From positions 36,368,194-36,432,193 of the forward strand of contig CP136069.1 of the NCBI GenBank assembly GCA_032622095.1: a DNA stretch of 64,000 bases, read 5' to 3'. This DNA is from Siphonodentalium dalli. Lineage: Eukaryota > Mollusca > Scaphopoda > Gadilida > Siphonodentaliidae. Under the pieces are notes generated by a model that had not been told where the DNA came from, searched no databases, and saw only the letters and a list, made by a program, of their open reading frames with translations. The first letter of the stretch is position 1; each line of letters starts with the position of its first letter. Shown here piece by piece: positions 48,417 through 58,945 of the stretch. A program made the position numbers and the translations under genes.

Positions 48417-48655
48417 ACCACTACTTCATACAAGGGGACGACATCGGGCATGATGATACAATCACCGATGACGCAGGAAACCTGATGACGTATTTTGACT
48501 GGTACACCAATGAACCTGATGCGGGCTGGACGGATTATCTTGCATTGGCGTGGCAGGATAACACATGGAAGCACGATGGATATGGGTGTGCATTGCCACT
48601 CACATGTGAAGATGCAACAACATTCATGAGCATCTGCCAAATGACAGTGCCGTAG
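48417..48655 (+). CDS. C-type lectin domain, C-terminal half and stop (last exon)
   Basis: The exon follows the acceptor 'ttctgtctacag' and begins in phase 1, matching the end of 32720-32911; the joint codon is Asn. It encodes 78 residues, starting HYFIQGDDIGHDDTITDD and reading FDWYTNEPDAGWTDYLALAW, NTWKHDGYGCALPLTCED and MSICQMTVP before TAG at 48653. The motif EPD occupies the place of the sugar-specificity EPN/QPD triplet, and WKHD is the nearest thing to WND. The residue where C2 is expected is Tyr (TDYLAL), so the C2-C3 bridge of the canonical fold is probably absent, while an extra Cys (MSIC) follows C4. Sugar binding is therefore uncertain. The protein would be secreted. Confidence 0.85.
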
Positions 48656-48992
48656 AGTAAACTGACGAGTTCCATCCGGACTCAGGACAGTCTCAGAGAT
48701 GGCACAGTCCATGGGCGTGGCTACAGGGTTTCCGTTGCGTTGTCTGTCTTCCGTGGAGGTTCCAGTTGCACAACACATTGAAGCAGACCGAACATTCCCG
48801 ATGTGAGGAATTCCATCTGCACCAGGCCCTTTAGATACTCTGGCTAACGCCCGTATTCATCATATTCCACCAGCTCAAAACCTGGGAACGTTTTGAAGTT
48901 TTGATAGGGAACCTTATAAAGTCGAAAAAATAACGCAGGGAATATATTTATTTTAATACATGTTGCTCAATACTTAATACAAGTTATAGAAA

Positions 48993-49139
48993 ATAGCTAA
49001 CTGTCATCAGCGACGAACGAAGTTTCTCCTCGCGTGAGATGCGCAGGATTATTTCTGACGAGGCGTTAGCCGAGTGAAAAATAATCCTCGCATCTCACGA
49101 GAGGAGAAACTTCGTTCGTCGCTGATGAGAGTTAACTAT
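48993..49139. mobile_element. Hairpin MITE-like element in the probable 3' UTR
   Basis: Arms of about 58 bp ('catcagcgacgaacgaag', 'tttctcctcgcgtgagatg', 'aggattattt') are matched by their inverted copy ending 'cgctgatgagagttaac'. The loop is 'tctgacgaggcgttagccga' with flanking bases. It lies between the lectin stop codon and the first AATAAA. Confidence 0.85.
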
Positions 49140-49184
49140 TGTGTTTATTATATTTTCCACAGCAGTTTGTCACGATACAACTCT

Positions 49185-49190
49185 AATAAA
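49185..49190 (+). terminator. Candidate poly(A) signal AATAAA for the lectin gene
   Basis: First AATAAA seen after the stop codon at 48655, about 530 bp downstream. The gene's real 3' end is not otherwise shown. Confidence 0.3.
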
Positions 49191-49513
49191 ATGCATTGAG
49201 AAGATGTTCCGATTCTGAATATTGACCTAAATGTTTCCGTCAAATTACGCGCAATGATAAGATAACAACCCAAATAAGGTAAATCGATTACGTCACTCAT
49301 TCATGAATTTTTTACTATAGCCGCGCGCGCCATAGTATTTTACCCCGTATAAGGAACGTGACGTCATTTCATTGACAGATTTCTCCTATTGCCACCAACT
49401 TCAAAGGGGATTTTTCGGAGGAATTTTTCAAACAAACAACAAACTTTATTGATTAAATTAGTAACTGTTTCGAATGTCATTGTGTGGATAAGCCTTCGGA
49501 GTTCTATGAGATA

Positions 49514-49807
49514 TCACTGCTCACTTTCATTTGGAATATGCACTCGAATATCAGTGGAATTTGAAGTGGAACTGCTTGAAGATACTAAAGTGGATTTCAA
49601 CACTGTTGTCATTTTCTTGGTGCGAATGCACTTGTGGGAACAATTGTTTATCACGATTTCGATCTTTGGATTCCGAAGTGTAGCGTAACCAAAAATGTTT
49701 CCCAGTTGGTGTTGATCCTGCAAATCCACTGAGCTGGAATTTGATGTCGATAACACATTGGTGGTCTGTGTTTTTGGTGATGTATTTTGTGTTATCTGAC
49801 TATGCAC
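49514..49807 (-). other. Unidentified 97-codon open frame
   Basis: Reads Ser/Thr/Asn-rich sequence with HQLGNIFGYATLRNPKIEIV and INNCSHKC in the middle. A splice-acceptor-like 'tctcaattctag' lies just upstream on the minus strand. The peptide is somewhat protein-like but I cannot assign it; the opposite strand is open over much of the same stretch, which argues for caution. Confidence 0.2.
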
Positions 49808-50100
49808 TAGAATTGAGACAATTATTTTGGTGTAAGGGGGAGTAACCCAAAACGTGCACTTCGAATTACGTAATTCGGAACGTGCGAGGTTGGGACAAAT
49901 AGTCCGTCATCGCTGGGAGTAGGATAAACCTCTGGGAGTAGGATAACATCGTGGCACTTCCGGGAGTGGGGATACGATTATTATTTTGGCAGAAAAAGTT
50001 ACTGAAAATATAATAAGATAGTTTATTCATCAGTAGGCAAAGGTCCCATTGCGAAATTACATCAATTGAGGGACTTTGTTGGCGATTTGTCGTTACCCAA

Positions 50101-50758
50101 CTTACAATCATGGAATGTCTCCATGGTAATTAATTAAATGTTTTTGCGTTATCCGAACAAAAATGTAAACTAAGAAGTATATTCCCTGCCTCATTTGTTC
50201 AATGTCATAAAGTTCTATGACAGATGGGGTCAGTGGATCAAAACGTTTCCAGGTTTCGTACTGGTGGGATATGATCTATACGTGCGTTAGCCAGAGTAGA
50301 GACACATGACGTTGTCTACCGGGCATTGGGTTAGAATGATCAATGTGGTACCTCTAACTTTGCAACTGTTGGATATTTTCAATTGACAACACCCTAATGG
50401 TTGAAAATTCCCAACTGAGGCATTTTCAGTCCAAAACAACGCCGCTTACAATCATGGAATTTCTCCAGGGTAATTCATTCAATGTTTTTGCGATACCGGA
50501 ACAAATATAAACTAAGTATATTCCCTGCCTGTCGGACGGGGTCAGTGGATCAAACAGTTTCCAGGTTTTGCACTGGTGGGATATAATCTCTTTGGGCGTT
50601 AGCCAGAGTAGCTATTCATGGCATGGTCCACCGGCCATAGGGTTAGAGTGGTCAAACTGGTATCTGAGTATCTCTAACGTTGCAACTGTTGAATATTTCC
50701 AATTGACAACACCCTAAAGGTTGAATATTACCAACTGATGGCAATATCAGTCAAAACA
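50101..50758 (+). repeat. Tandem duplication, 344-bp offset, two copies
   Basis: 'Cttacaatcatggaat' begins at 50101 and 50445. Both copies continue 'atgtttttgcg', 'tatattccctgcct', 'ggggtcagtggatcaaa', 'ggcgttagccagagtag', 'gcaactgtt' and 'caattgacaacaccctaa'. The copies differ by substitutions and small indels. Confidence 0.9.
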
Positions 50759-51099
50759 ATCTATCAAACAAATCTGAACATTTTCAACTTGTTTTGGTCT
50801 GGCAACAACACATTTCATTGGTTGAAATATCAAACTACCAAAAATATACAACCAACTACTGGTCGGAAATTATTAACTAATGTTTGTCAGTCATGAAATT
50901 TCCAACTGTCAAAGATTTGGGAGATACTTCCCAATATACCCCTGTCGCCACGCCACTGCGCCATACTTCTCACTGGCAGAATTATTATATTATGCTCAAT
51001 CAAAACTCACAATACAGTTCACATGTATATTTCCAGACAAAAAAAGGACCTAGTCACTACGAATCGGCGGTTTGTTCAATTAGTGGCAGTACCAGTATA

Positions 51100-51612
51100 A
51101 AGCCGCTTTCACATAAATGCGTGCTACCATGATAGCACGAAACTCTACTAGGGTACTCCACCATGATACTGCCATGGTAGTATGGTACAACAATGGCAGT
51201 ACGGTACTACCATCGTATACTACCATGATACTACCACGTTAAATTGATATATACCATGTACTAAACTATGGCACTGTACTAAGGTACTTGATTACAGTTG
51301 GTACTACCATTGCATAGTATGGTATACGAACCCGCATGGTATTACCAGGGTAAAGTGATATCCCCATGGTACTACCATGGTACCATGGAACTGTGCTAGG
51401 GTACTCTACACTTTTACATTTGATGCCGTTGTAAAGTGTCTTTTGTCATATTAGACTTGATTATTCCAAATATAGCTAAATGCATTGCATGGGTGTCAAA
51501 CGCTTGCGTTAAATGGACACATAATGGATAATTAAACGCACTTATGTGAAAGATGTACACGCCGGGCGTAAACTAAACGCAGGCGTTAAACGCATTTACG
51601 TGAAAGCAGCTT
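51100..51612. mobile_element. Non-autonomous TIR element with GGTACTACCATGG-rich interior
   Basis: Terminal inverted repeats of 23 bp: left 'aagccgctttcacataaat', right 'atttacgtgaaagcagctt', each extended by acg/cgt. The left half of the interior is made of drifting copies of 'ggtactaccatggtac'. The right half has 'aaacgc' repeats. No transposase frame. Flanking target duplication not certain. Confidence 0.75.
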
Positions 51613-53813
51613 AATGCATGACTGTATGGAATATTTGTCTACCTTACTCGTATTTAAATTCGAGTAGTACTATTTTTGGCTCAGTTTTGTATTCGCGCAC
51701 TGAAACAACTATTTTCATAAAAGTCCTGGATCTGATGACAGTTTGAGTGCTCAATCGTTCCCAAAGACACATGTGTATCTTAAACACCATCAAAACGGAT
51801 TTACATAATTTTACTGCGTCATCAACTTGTTTTGTGTTTATATGCTCTAAATAATTATTCGTACACTATAACTGTTATAGACATTATTGATATGAACTAG
51901 AAAGAAGTAAAACCACAACCGCGTCTTCATAAAAAAATCAGCTCTTGTCTGCAAGTTGTGTTGGCAAAATTAATTTACGCTACTTGGTCAGGGAGGTGTC
52001 ACTCCGTGGTTGTAGTCATGCTTTCGCGCTCCTTCAGTCTGGACCATGTGTACTTCTTAACAATCACATGTGTTTCAACATCGACGATGTTACCATGATT
52101 TTTCGCTTCACATATGGGTAATTGTGTTGGTGTTGGTTGATTGTATGTAAATATTGGCATGCAAGCAGGACTATATCTGTCTTTCTAACATTGCGTAATA
52201 TATCAACATAGCCCTATCGCCTGCTATGTGGTTTGGTGTACATTCGGGAGTCGTACTTTTTCCGCTCATTTTTAAATTTGCGCATCGATTGGAGCGCGAA
52301 AATTAGTACTGCGCGAATTTAAATAAGAGAAAGGTACTAAATTTTAAGAGATAGCATTCAAACGCAGAGTAACAATGCATGATATGAGAGTAAGAATTTA
52401 TACTTTTGACATACACCTAAAGGTCTATATATGTCATAGCTAGATACCATGCTGATCAGATAAAATATCTTGAATGGAAATGTATGGTAGTACACCGAAT
52501 ACTAATCAGTTGGAGTAACATGATAGGTAGGACACCATCCGAGTTTATGTGGTAGATGATCAGCCCAATCAAAATCAGAGGACATTTCAGACAAGGTCAT
52601 ACGAGCACTGCACAAGAATTGAACAGTGAGGAACAAAGTGTAGCACATACAAATGGTAGTTATTATGTTGAGCAAAGTAAATCCAGACGAATTATTGTGT
52701 AATTCATTTCAAGGAAAACGAGTTGTCAAACAAAGTTAACTGTTCAAATGCACTCAAATAGTGATAAAGGGTGATCTGAGAGACCGATTAAATCTAACCT
52801 ATTGAGGATGTCTAAATAATATGCATTAGTTGAAGTAACCTGGAGAGTTGGGGATGGTCCAATTAAATCAACTTAATCATCTTTCTGATATGTAATGTAT
52901 AGAATTTCATTAAACAGTAATTATGTGTATACATATGACAATTTATTGATAATATATAAATATAGAATACGTAGCTAGTGCCGTCGCCTAAACTGTTTAT
53001 GTCCGTGAATGGGATTTTATCATCTATTGGGCGGGGCTTTGCCGAGTCCAATGTATGCCAAATCATCCGAGCGGACATAACCAGTTTTATCCACATTAGC
53101 TACATATCTTATATATCCATCGCTCAAAACTTGCATTTTGTGAGATAAATTTTCCTAAGTTTTACATTCGTTTCTTCGATGACGCCCTTACATTTATTAA
53201 GTAAAGCAAACTAATTAACATTCATGACGTGGAAAAACCGGAGTGAAGCTTAGAGCAAAATAGTTCGTTTGGTTTTTTTAATAGTTATTCTAAGCTGACC
53301 TTTAGCTAATGGTTTATAGATGTTTTAGATCGGAAACATACATCCGATTGCGAATTTTGTATCAATTGCGGTGAATTATGGACGATAAAAATCACATGAC
53401 GCCATTCAGGTCGGTTGACGTCGCTAGTAACTGCGCAATTTGCATATACATTTACGTCACGGAAATAGTACTAACCTAGTAAAGCTACGTTGACCTAATA
53501 AAGCTACATTGACGTAATAAACGTAACGTTTATTGGACAGGTTTTATGTAGGCAATATAGGTAGTGAGCGGTGGATAAAACTAAATATGTGTGTATCTAT
53601 ATATATGTATGTATGTGTCATTTTGAAATATTATGTGGAATATATGTAACTTAAACGGCTAATGGACCAATCATTACAATTGATACGTAATTGACAAAAC
53701 TTTGAATCGAAATTATTATATTATTAGTTTGTTCATGCTAAATGGGCTGCAGAGAGAAATTCGGGCAGGAAAACTGTCAAAAATATAATGACATCGCATG
53801 CATATATATATAT
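51613..53813. other. Intergenic sequence with small inverted repeats
   Basis: Small inverted repeats lie at about 51646-51667 (tactcgtattt / aaattcgagta), 52250-52340 (gtactttttccgct / agagaaaggtac) and 52990-53087 (aactgtttatgtccg / cggacataaccagtt). No gene was recognised. Confidence 0.4.
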
Positions 53814-54089
53814 ACTAGCAGGGTTACCCGGCGTTGCCCAGGTTAATGTATGCTGTGGATTTTTTTGGGAATAGAGAATGCTCTTGCTTAAAGTGTTAAT
53901 AAATAAATTGTATATTCAAATATCATCACAAAACATGATTATTACAGTCATGGAATATAAGTAGTGGCTCACCTTGTCAATTGTCATTCTGTTTATCGCG
54001 ATTAATCCGTTCCACCAATAATGAAGTATTTATTTATTTACAACTGCGTATCCATTAGACGTTATAATATGATACATGCACATCATAAA

Positions 54090-54270
54090 CACATTAGTTC
54101 GATAAAAGATGATAATTGGGTTTTACATATTGAGATGTATCAATCAATCTAGTGGGATGGACTAAGATCTCGAGGACAGCTGTCTATCATATCTCCATGA
54201 AGATACAGATGTTTCAAAGAAATTTACAGGTGCTCCTCTGTTCATGGTGCTATATATTGACTAAATATTC
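54090..54270 (-). repeat. Dispersed repeat, inverted partner of 11740-11910
   Basis: Reverse complement carries 'agaggagcacc', 'atttcttt', 'ctgtatcttc', 'gtaaaacccaatt' and 'tcttttat' in the same order as 11740-11910. Confidence 0.75.
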
Positions 54271-54303
54271 TTAGTTTAAACGAAATATTGCTGCGCACGT
54301 ATA

Positions 54304-54630
54304 TCAGCTACACGTGCCAGGCACAGAGCGAGATTTTGAGTTGTTTATGTCAGTCGATGAGTCTGTTCTAAAACCCTTGTCAGATGTCAGTATTGGTAGG
54401 ATCCTGAAAAGTCTTGTGCTACTAACTGCATTTTCTTGTATATCAGAAGAAACTATCTTTGACTGCACACTGTGACCACTATTTTTGTACAGGCCTTCCA
54501 TATCTCTTGACAAATTGTAATTTTTTGTGGAAACTATTGAATGGAACAGACTATATTTTGTTATTATATATATGCAATCCTCTGACGGTTCGATGTCTCT
54601 CAGTTTGCACGAATATATGTATCTCTTCAA
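54304..54630 (-). other. Unidentified 108-codon open frame
   Basis: ATG-initiated frame, Ser-rich, with MKRYIYSCKLRDIEPSED near its start and a charged C-terminal part. No domain or signal peptide is recognised. It lies inside the composite repeat region, so it may be part of an element. Confidence 0.2.
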
Positions 54631-54659
54631 TAGAATGATACATATACGTTTAATGCTTC

Positions 54660-54800
54660 TTCTAGTTATCTCTTTTTGCTAGCTCATTGTGTGAATGCCT
54701 TGATTGCCATTCCCATATAAATATGACTGTTAAGAAGATATAATTGTTCAAGTGACTTATGTGGGTCACCATATGTCGGGATTGTGAAATGTGAACGCCC
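54660..54800 (+). repeat. Partial diverged copy of the 30935-31560 repeat
   Basis: Shares 'tttttgctagctcat', 'aagaagatataattgttca', 'ggtcacca' and 'gattgtgaaatgtgaa' with the unit at 31070-31180. Confidence 0.55.
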
Positions 54801-55419
54801 AACTACTTAAAATGATATGGAGATGTCCTGGTGACTGTATATAACTTATATGTGGATATCGGCGAATAGCAATATTATCAATGATAGTGCATATCCGCTC
54901 GCCATCCGTGACGCAAACGACACCAAATGTGATTTAATTCATGGTATATCATCAGAGAAAAACGTGTATGAATTTGGTGGAATTTGGTTTATTAAATCAA
55001 TTGTTGATGCAACACTGACTCGAACAACGCCATATTGCGAAGGTGATTATGTATTCGTTTGGTGGAAATCAGCGACAAAACTATTTCACCATATTTTTTT
55101 AATTTCCCCTCCCACCAACAGCGTCATTTTAGAATATTTTAACCCGCACCATTATCTTCTTTGTAAAAAGTTACCCCTCTTAGAACGCCTTGGTGCCATC
55201 TCGATTGTACCGCGTGAAGTTATAAATAGAACGCACACAGACAGACAACAATTCAGACAGACAGCACGATTTTATTTATTGTATCATTTGAGAAGAACGT
55301 GACTGAATTTGATGGTACATGTAATTGGTACTAAAAATATTTTGTATAAGTTTTGGTGACCCTCCCGTCCCTATTTCGGACTCAAGCTGCACACACTAAG
55401 ACTCATTAGAGATTAGAGA

Positions 55420-56360
55420 TGCATATATATAAAATTGGTGAAAATTGGCGAGTATACAATTTCGTATAAAATTTAAGGTCCCCATATCTCTCACCCATAG
55501 GGCACCAAACAAGATATAATTGTTTGTGTCCCTCTTATCTCTATACACCACTGACTCGAATGGCCCCACTTGTGACATCCTTAAACCACACGATTACACT
55601 CCTGATATCTTGAAGATGATTGTTTATAAGTTTGGTGATAATCGGCGACTAAACATTTTTGTTTTATCAAATTTGGTGCAAATCCCTCCCCTCTCCATCT
55701 CTCACTCAAACAGCACCACTATGGCGTCTTTAAATCACGATTAGATTCCTCATATCATGGATAAGAACGTGTATCAATTTGGTGGAAATTGGCGCTAAAA
55801 AAAGTGTGCATCAGTTTTGGTGCCCTTGTCCCTTTCAATGCAACCCTGACTCGAATGAGGCCACATATGACAGATAAAAGCCACACCATTAGACTCCTCA
55901 TACCATGGGGATGATTTTGTATAAGTGTGGTGGCAATCGGCGACTTATTATCAAATTTAGTGCCCACCCCCTCCCAATCTCTCATCCAAAAACAACAATT
56001 TGGCGTTGTTAAATCGCACAATTAGATTCCTTGTATGATGAAGAAGAATATATATAAATTTGGTGGAAATTAGTTTTATCAATTTTGGTGCCCCTCTCCC
56101 CTTCCATTCATCCCTGACTCAAACGACGCCACTTTTGACATATTTAAACCACACTGTTGGATTCTTCATATCCTGGGGATGATTATATGTAAGTTTCGTG
56201 GCAATCGGCGACACAAAAAATCTGCCCACCCCCCCCCCCCCTTCCGGGCAGCCCTGGCGCGAACGGCGCGACTTTTGCCATATTTAAACCACGTCATTAG
56301 ATTCCTCATATTATGGGGATGATTATATATAAGTTTGGTGGCAATCGGCGACAAATATTT
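55420..56360 (+). repeat. Tandem array, ~140-bp unit, about seven copies
   Basis: 'Tataa(g/a)tttggtgg(c/a)aatcggcga' recurs at about 55420, 55615, 55758, 55908, 56040, 56174 and 56313. Units also hold 'tgcccctccc', 'ccctgactcgaacg', 'ccacttttgacatatttaa' and 'attagattcctcatatcatg'. Earlier, weaker units extend back to about 54860. Confidence 0.8.
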
Positions 56361-56508
56361 TTTCTGCCCCTCCCCCTTTTCTGCCCCTGACAACAACGGC
56401 GTCACTTTAGAAAATTCTAACCCCGACCATTATCTTTCTCGTAAAAAGCTACTCCTAGTAGACCCCTTTGGCATAATCTAGATGGTCCCCTGTGAATTTC
56501 TATAGAAC

Positions 56509-56509
<1 letters not shown>

Positions 56510-56551
<42 letters not shown>
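56510..56551 (+). repeat. ACAG microsatellite
   Basis: About ten uninterrupted ACAG units, followed by 'attcgcaaatatagatatag'. Confidence 0.95.
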
Positions 56552-56560
56552 TTCGCAAAT

Positions 56561-57149
56561 ATAGATATAGATATAATAATAATGTAACTAGATCAGTATG
56601 TAAAGAGTTACTCTTTTTAAGGGATAGTTTTTCTCCGAGACCCACTCATATCGAGACCGAAACCTTGAGTGGCAAGGATTAGCGACCGCTGCTCTGTAAT
56701 TAACCTCACAATATACGACCACGAATCACCACGAAACATCACCGGTCACCGATTGTCACCGATAACTTTATATACGTGTATATGCAACAGGCATGGCATT
56801 GCATAGGTCAATAATTGCCACAAATTGCTAAATTAAAAGTTTGAACAAGAAAAGTCAATATTTAGTTCTTACTGTTACAACATAAATCTAAATGGCGTAT
56901 TCGAATATTTAAGGTAGTTGTCGATGTTCTGTGGCGATTCTCAGTGGTTCATGGTGATTATCGGTGCTATATGGCGATGTTCAGTGGTTCATTGTGATTC
57001 TTGGTGCTTTGAGGCGATTTTCAGTGGTTCGTGATGATTCTTGGTGAGCCCGTCAGTCTCCAGGATTCATATTAAACAACTCCACGCAAGTTCGCCATGG
57101 ATCAAAATCACCGTCAACCCTGGTGATATATATTGGGATTACATGTATA
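56561..57149. other. Unassigned sequence upstream of candidate exon
   Basis: Contains a loose repeat of 'gtggttcatggtgattctcgg' style phrases at 56930-57040. No gene. Confidence 0.4.
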
Positions 57150-57296
57150 ATGGGGCCCACGGTGTTGAGTTTATTGCTCATCGCATGCTCTTCACATACT
57201 GTTCATAAGACAACGATCATGTCATTAAATACTTCATATATTATAGATATTCAAAGATATATTGAAGGCAACGAATACAGAACAAATTTCTACAAA
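57150..57296 (+). CDS. Candidate first exon of a secreted protein
   Basis: From the ATG at 57150 the frame reads MGPTVLSLLLIACSSHTVHK, a short hydrophobic core followed by a polar stretch, as in a signal peptide; it then reads YIIDIQRYIEGNEYRTNFYK. The segment ends at AAA followed by GTAAGT, a good donor, in phase 0 (49 codons). Beyond the donor the frame continues for another 27 codons of low-quality sequence, consistent with intron read-through. No homologous family is recognised and no second exon was found in the remaining 6.7 kb. It could be chance: one signal-like peptide plus one donor is weak evidence. Confidence 0.3.
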
Positions 57297-57641
57297 GTAA
57301 GTTTTGCTATTTATTTGAATGCATTAAAAAACCCAGTTCTACATCACAAAAAGATTAAAAAACAGATATGCATGTAAACAGCTGGAATTATTGTGTAGAT
57401 TCGACATTTCTCTCATTCCAGATTGTTATATTATCATATTGTTATATTATTTCTTGTTTAGTGTTTACAAAAAAATGTATTGCATAGTTGACATTCTGAA
57501 ATTAATTATAATTTGTTACGTAATTTGAATCAGTTTTCATTTATTGAAAGGGTTCCTTGTCATTCTTTTCTATAAATTCCATTAATATGTTGATTGCTGG
57601 CCATTGAATTCTTTCAAAGGAAATCCATCTGCTTTGAAATT

Positions 57642-57716
57642 CAATTCAAGAGTGATAACTCTATTGACTTCAACCAGAGCATTACAGTAGTCAATAGAGT
57701 TCTCCTCCTTGAATTG
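57642..57716. repeat. 75-bp hairpin
   Basis: Stem 'caattcaag' / 'cttgaattg' and inner stem 'aactctattgact' / 'agtcaatagagtt', separated by short bulges, around a loop of about 20 bp. Confidence 0.8.
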
Positions 57717-58764
57717 CCTTGCTCAGTTGTTTGTGCTTAAAGGAATTAGTCTCTCAATTTTTTATTTTTTTTATAGTCATAATAATAATAATATATGTCT
57801 AACAGACCCATTTCGCCAAGAAAATTCAAAATCGAGCAGATAGTATTTATATTATTATGATATTTAAAAAATCGCGGAAATATCCGAAGTCAGTCAATGA
57901 GTGCGATCACATGACCACAACGCGGTCACATGACCGATCATCTGCATCGACTCTTACCGATGACAGCGGTGGGTGGAGCTTGAAATAATTCCGCCAATCG
58001 CGTAACGAGTTGATAAATTACGCTGGATAATTACCTAAGCCTTTACGATAAATAGCGATCACGGAATAAAACTGTTTGAATGTGCTGAATTATGAACTGG
58101 CTTTGCTAGAATGTGGATTATATAATGATGTCTAAAATGCACTTTGATGCGATAAAAGTTATTTGAAATGAGATTAATTTATGCAGAAATGCAATGAGCG
58201 AGCGGAATTTCGTGCAAAACTAATTTAACTGTTTCTGAAAGAATACAAGTTAGGCCATATACCGGTACTTCATTCTTCGTTGTATATATGGTACCAATTT
58301 CGGAAGCTAGTTTACACATTAGTGTCATCCCGTTGTGCGCTATATGCGTACAATTAAATACAAATGAGTGTGATTAAAAAGGTGGTAGTTATTGTACTAG
58401 TACATGTATCACGATGGCTTGAATTCGTCATAATAATGTTCCTGTCTGTTTCTTCACACGAAACATTTTGTGTGGAGAAGTGCACGACTGTGAACAGCTT
58501 GCTAAAATCCTTCCAGTCAAGATCGATAAGTGAGTAAACAAAATAATTCACTCGAATACACAACAGACTGTTGAAACTACAATAATTATTAGTTAGGCTG
58601 CAGTTTGGCATAACGATATTTTTTTTAATTGAAGGCTAGCCTGGCATTGTTTTTCAGTTTGTTGTTTGTTTTATTTTACGTTTTGATGGCACATATTGAC
58701 TTTCTAGAGAGGATTTGTTTTGAATTGTTAGCATAGAAAAACTCCAATGATTGCCTCTAATAAA
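57717..58764. other. Unassigned intergenic sequence
   Basis: No gene or repeat recognised. Confidence 0.4.
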
Positions 58765-58945
58765 GAGCGTCCATGTTTTCGTCGCGGTGTAGACAATAAA
58801 GAGCGTTCTCAATTATGAACGTGCTCTATTTCAATGTCATGGGTGATTTTGTATGTGGTATTGTGACAATTAAATATACATAGCGTCCATGCTTCCGTCT
58901 CCCAAACGCGGTAGACAACAAAGAGCGTTCTAAATTACGCACTGT
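58765..58945 (+). repeat. Direct duplication, 117-bp offset
   Basis: 'Agcgtccatg' starts at 58765 and 58882; both copies continue 'ttccgtc' (or 'tttcgtc'), 'gcggtagaca', 'aaagagcgttct' and 'aaatta'. Confidence 0.75.

Larger units (their letters stand above)
53814..56560 (+). mobile_element. Composite repetitive element(s) ending in ACAG repeats
   Basis: The left edge reads 'actagcagggttacccggcg' and continues 'ttgcccaggttaatgta' directly after a TA run. Two similar 3'-terminal blocks follow: 55085-55290 and 56350-56560. Both contain 'gcgtca(t/c)tttagaa', 'ccattatct', 'gtaaaaag(t/c)tac', 'atagaacac' or 'atagaacgc' and end in ACAG repeats. This suggests two copies, nested or in tandem, of one retroelement-like 3' region. 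Such ends recur in invertebrate genomes from memory, but I cannot name the family. Confidence 0.5.
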
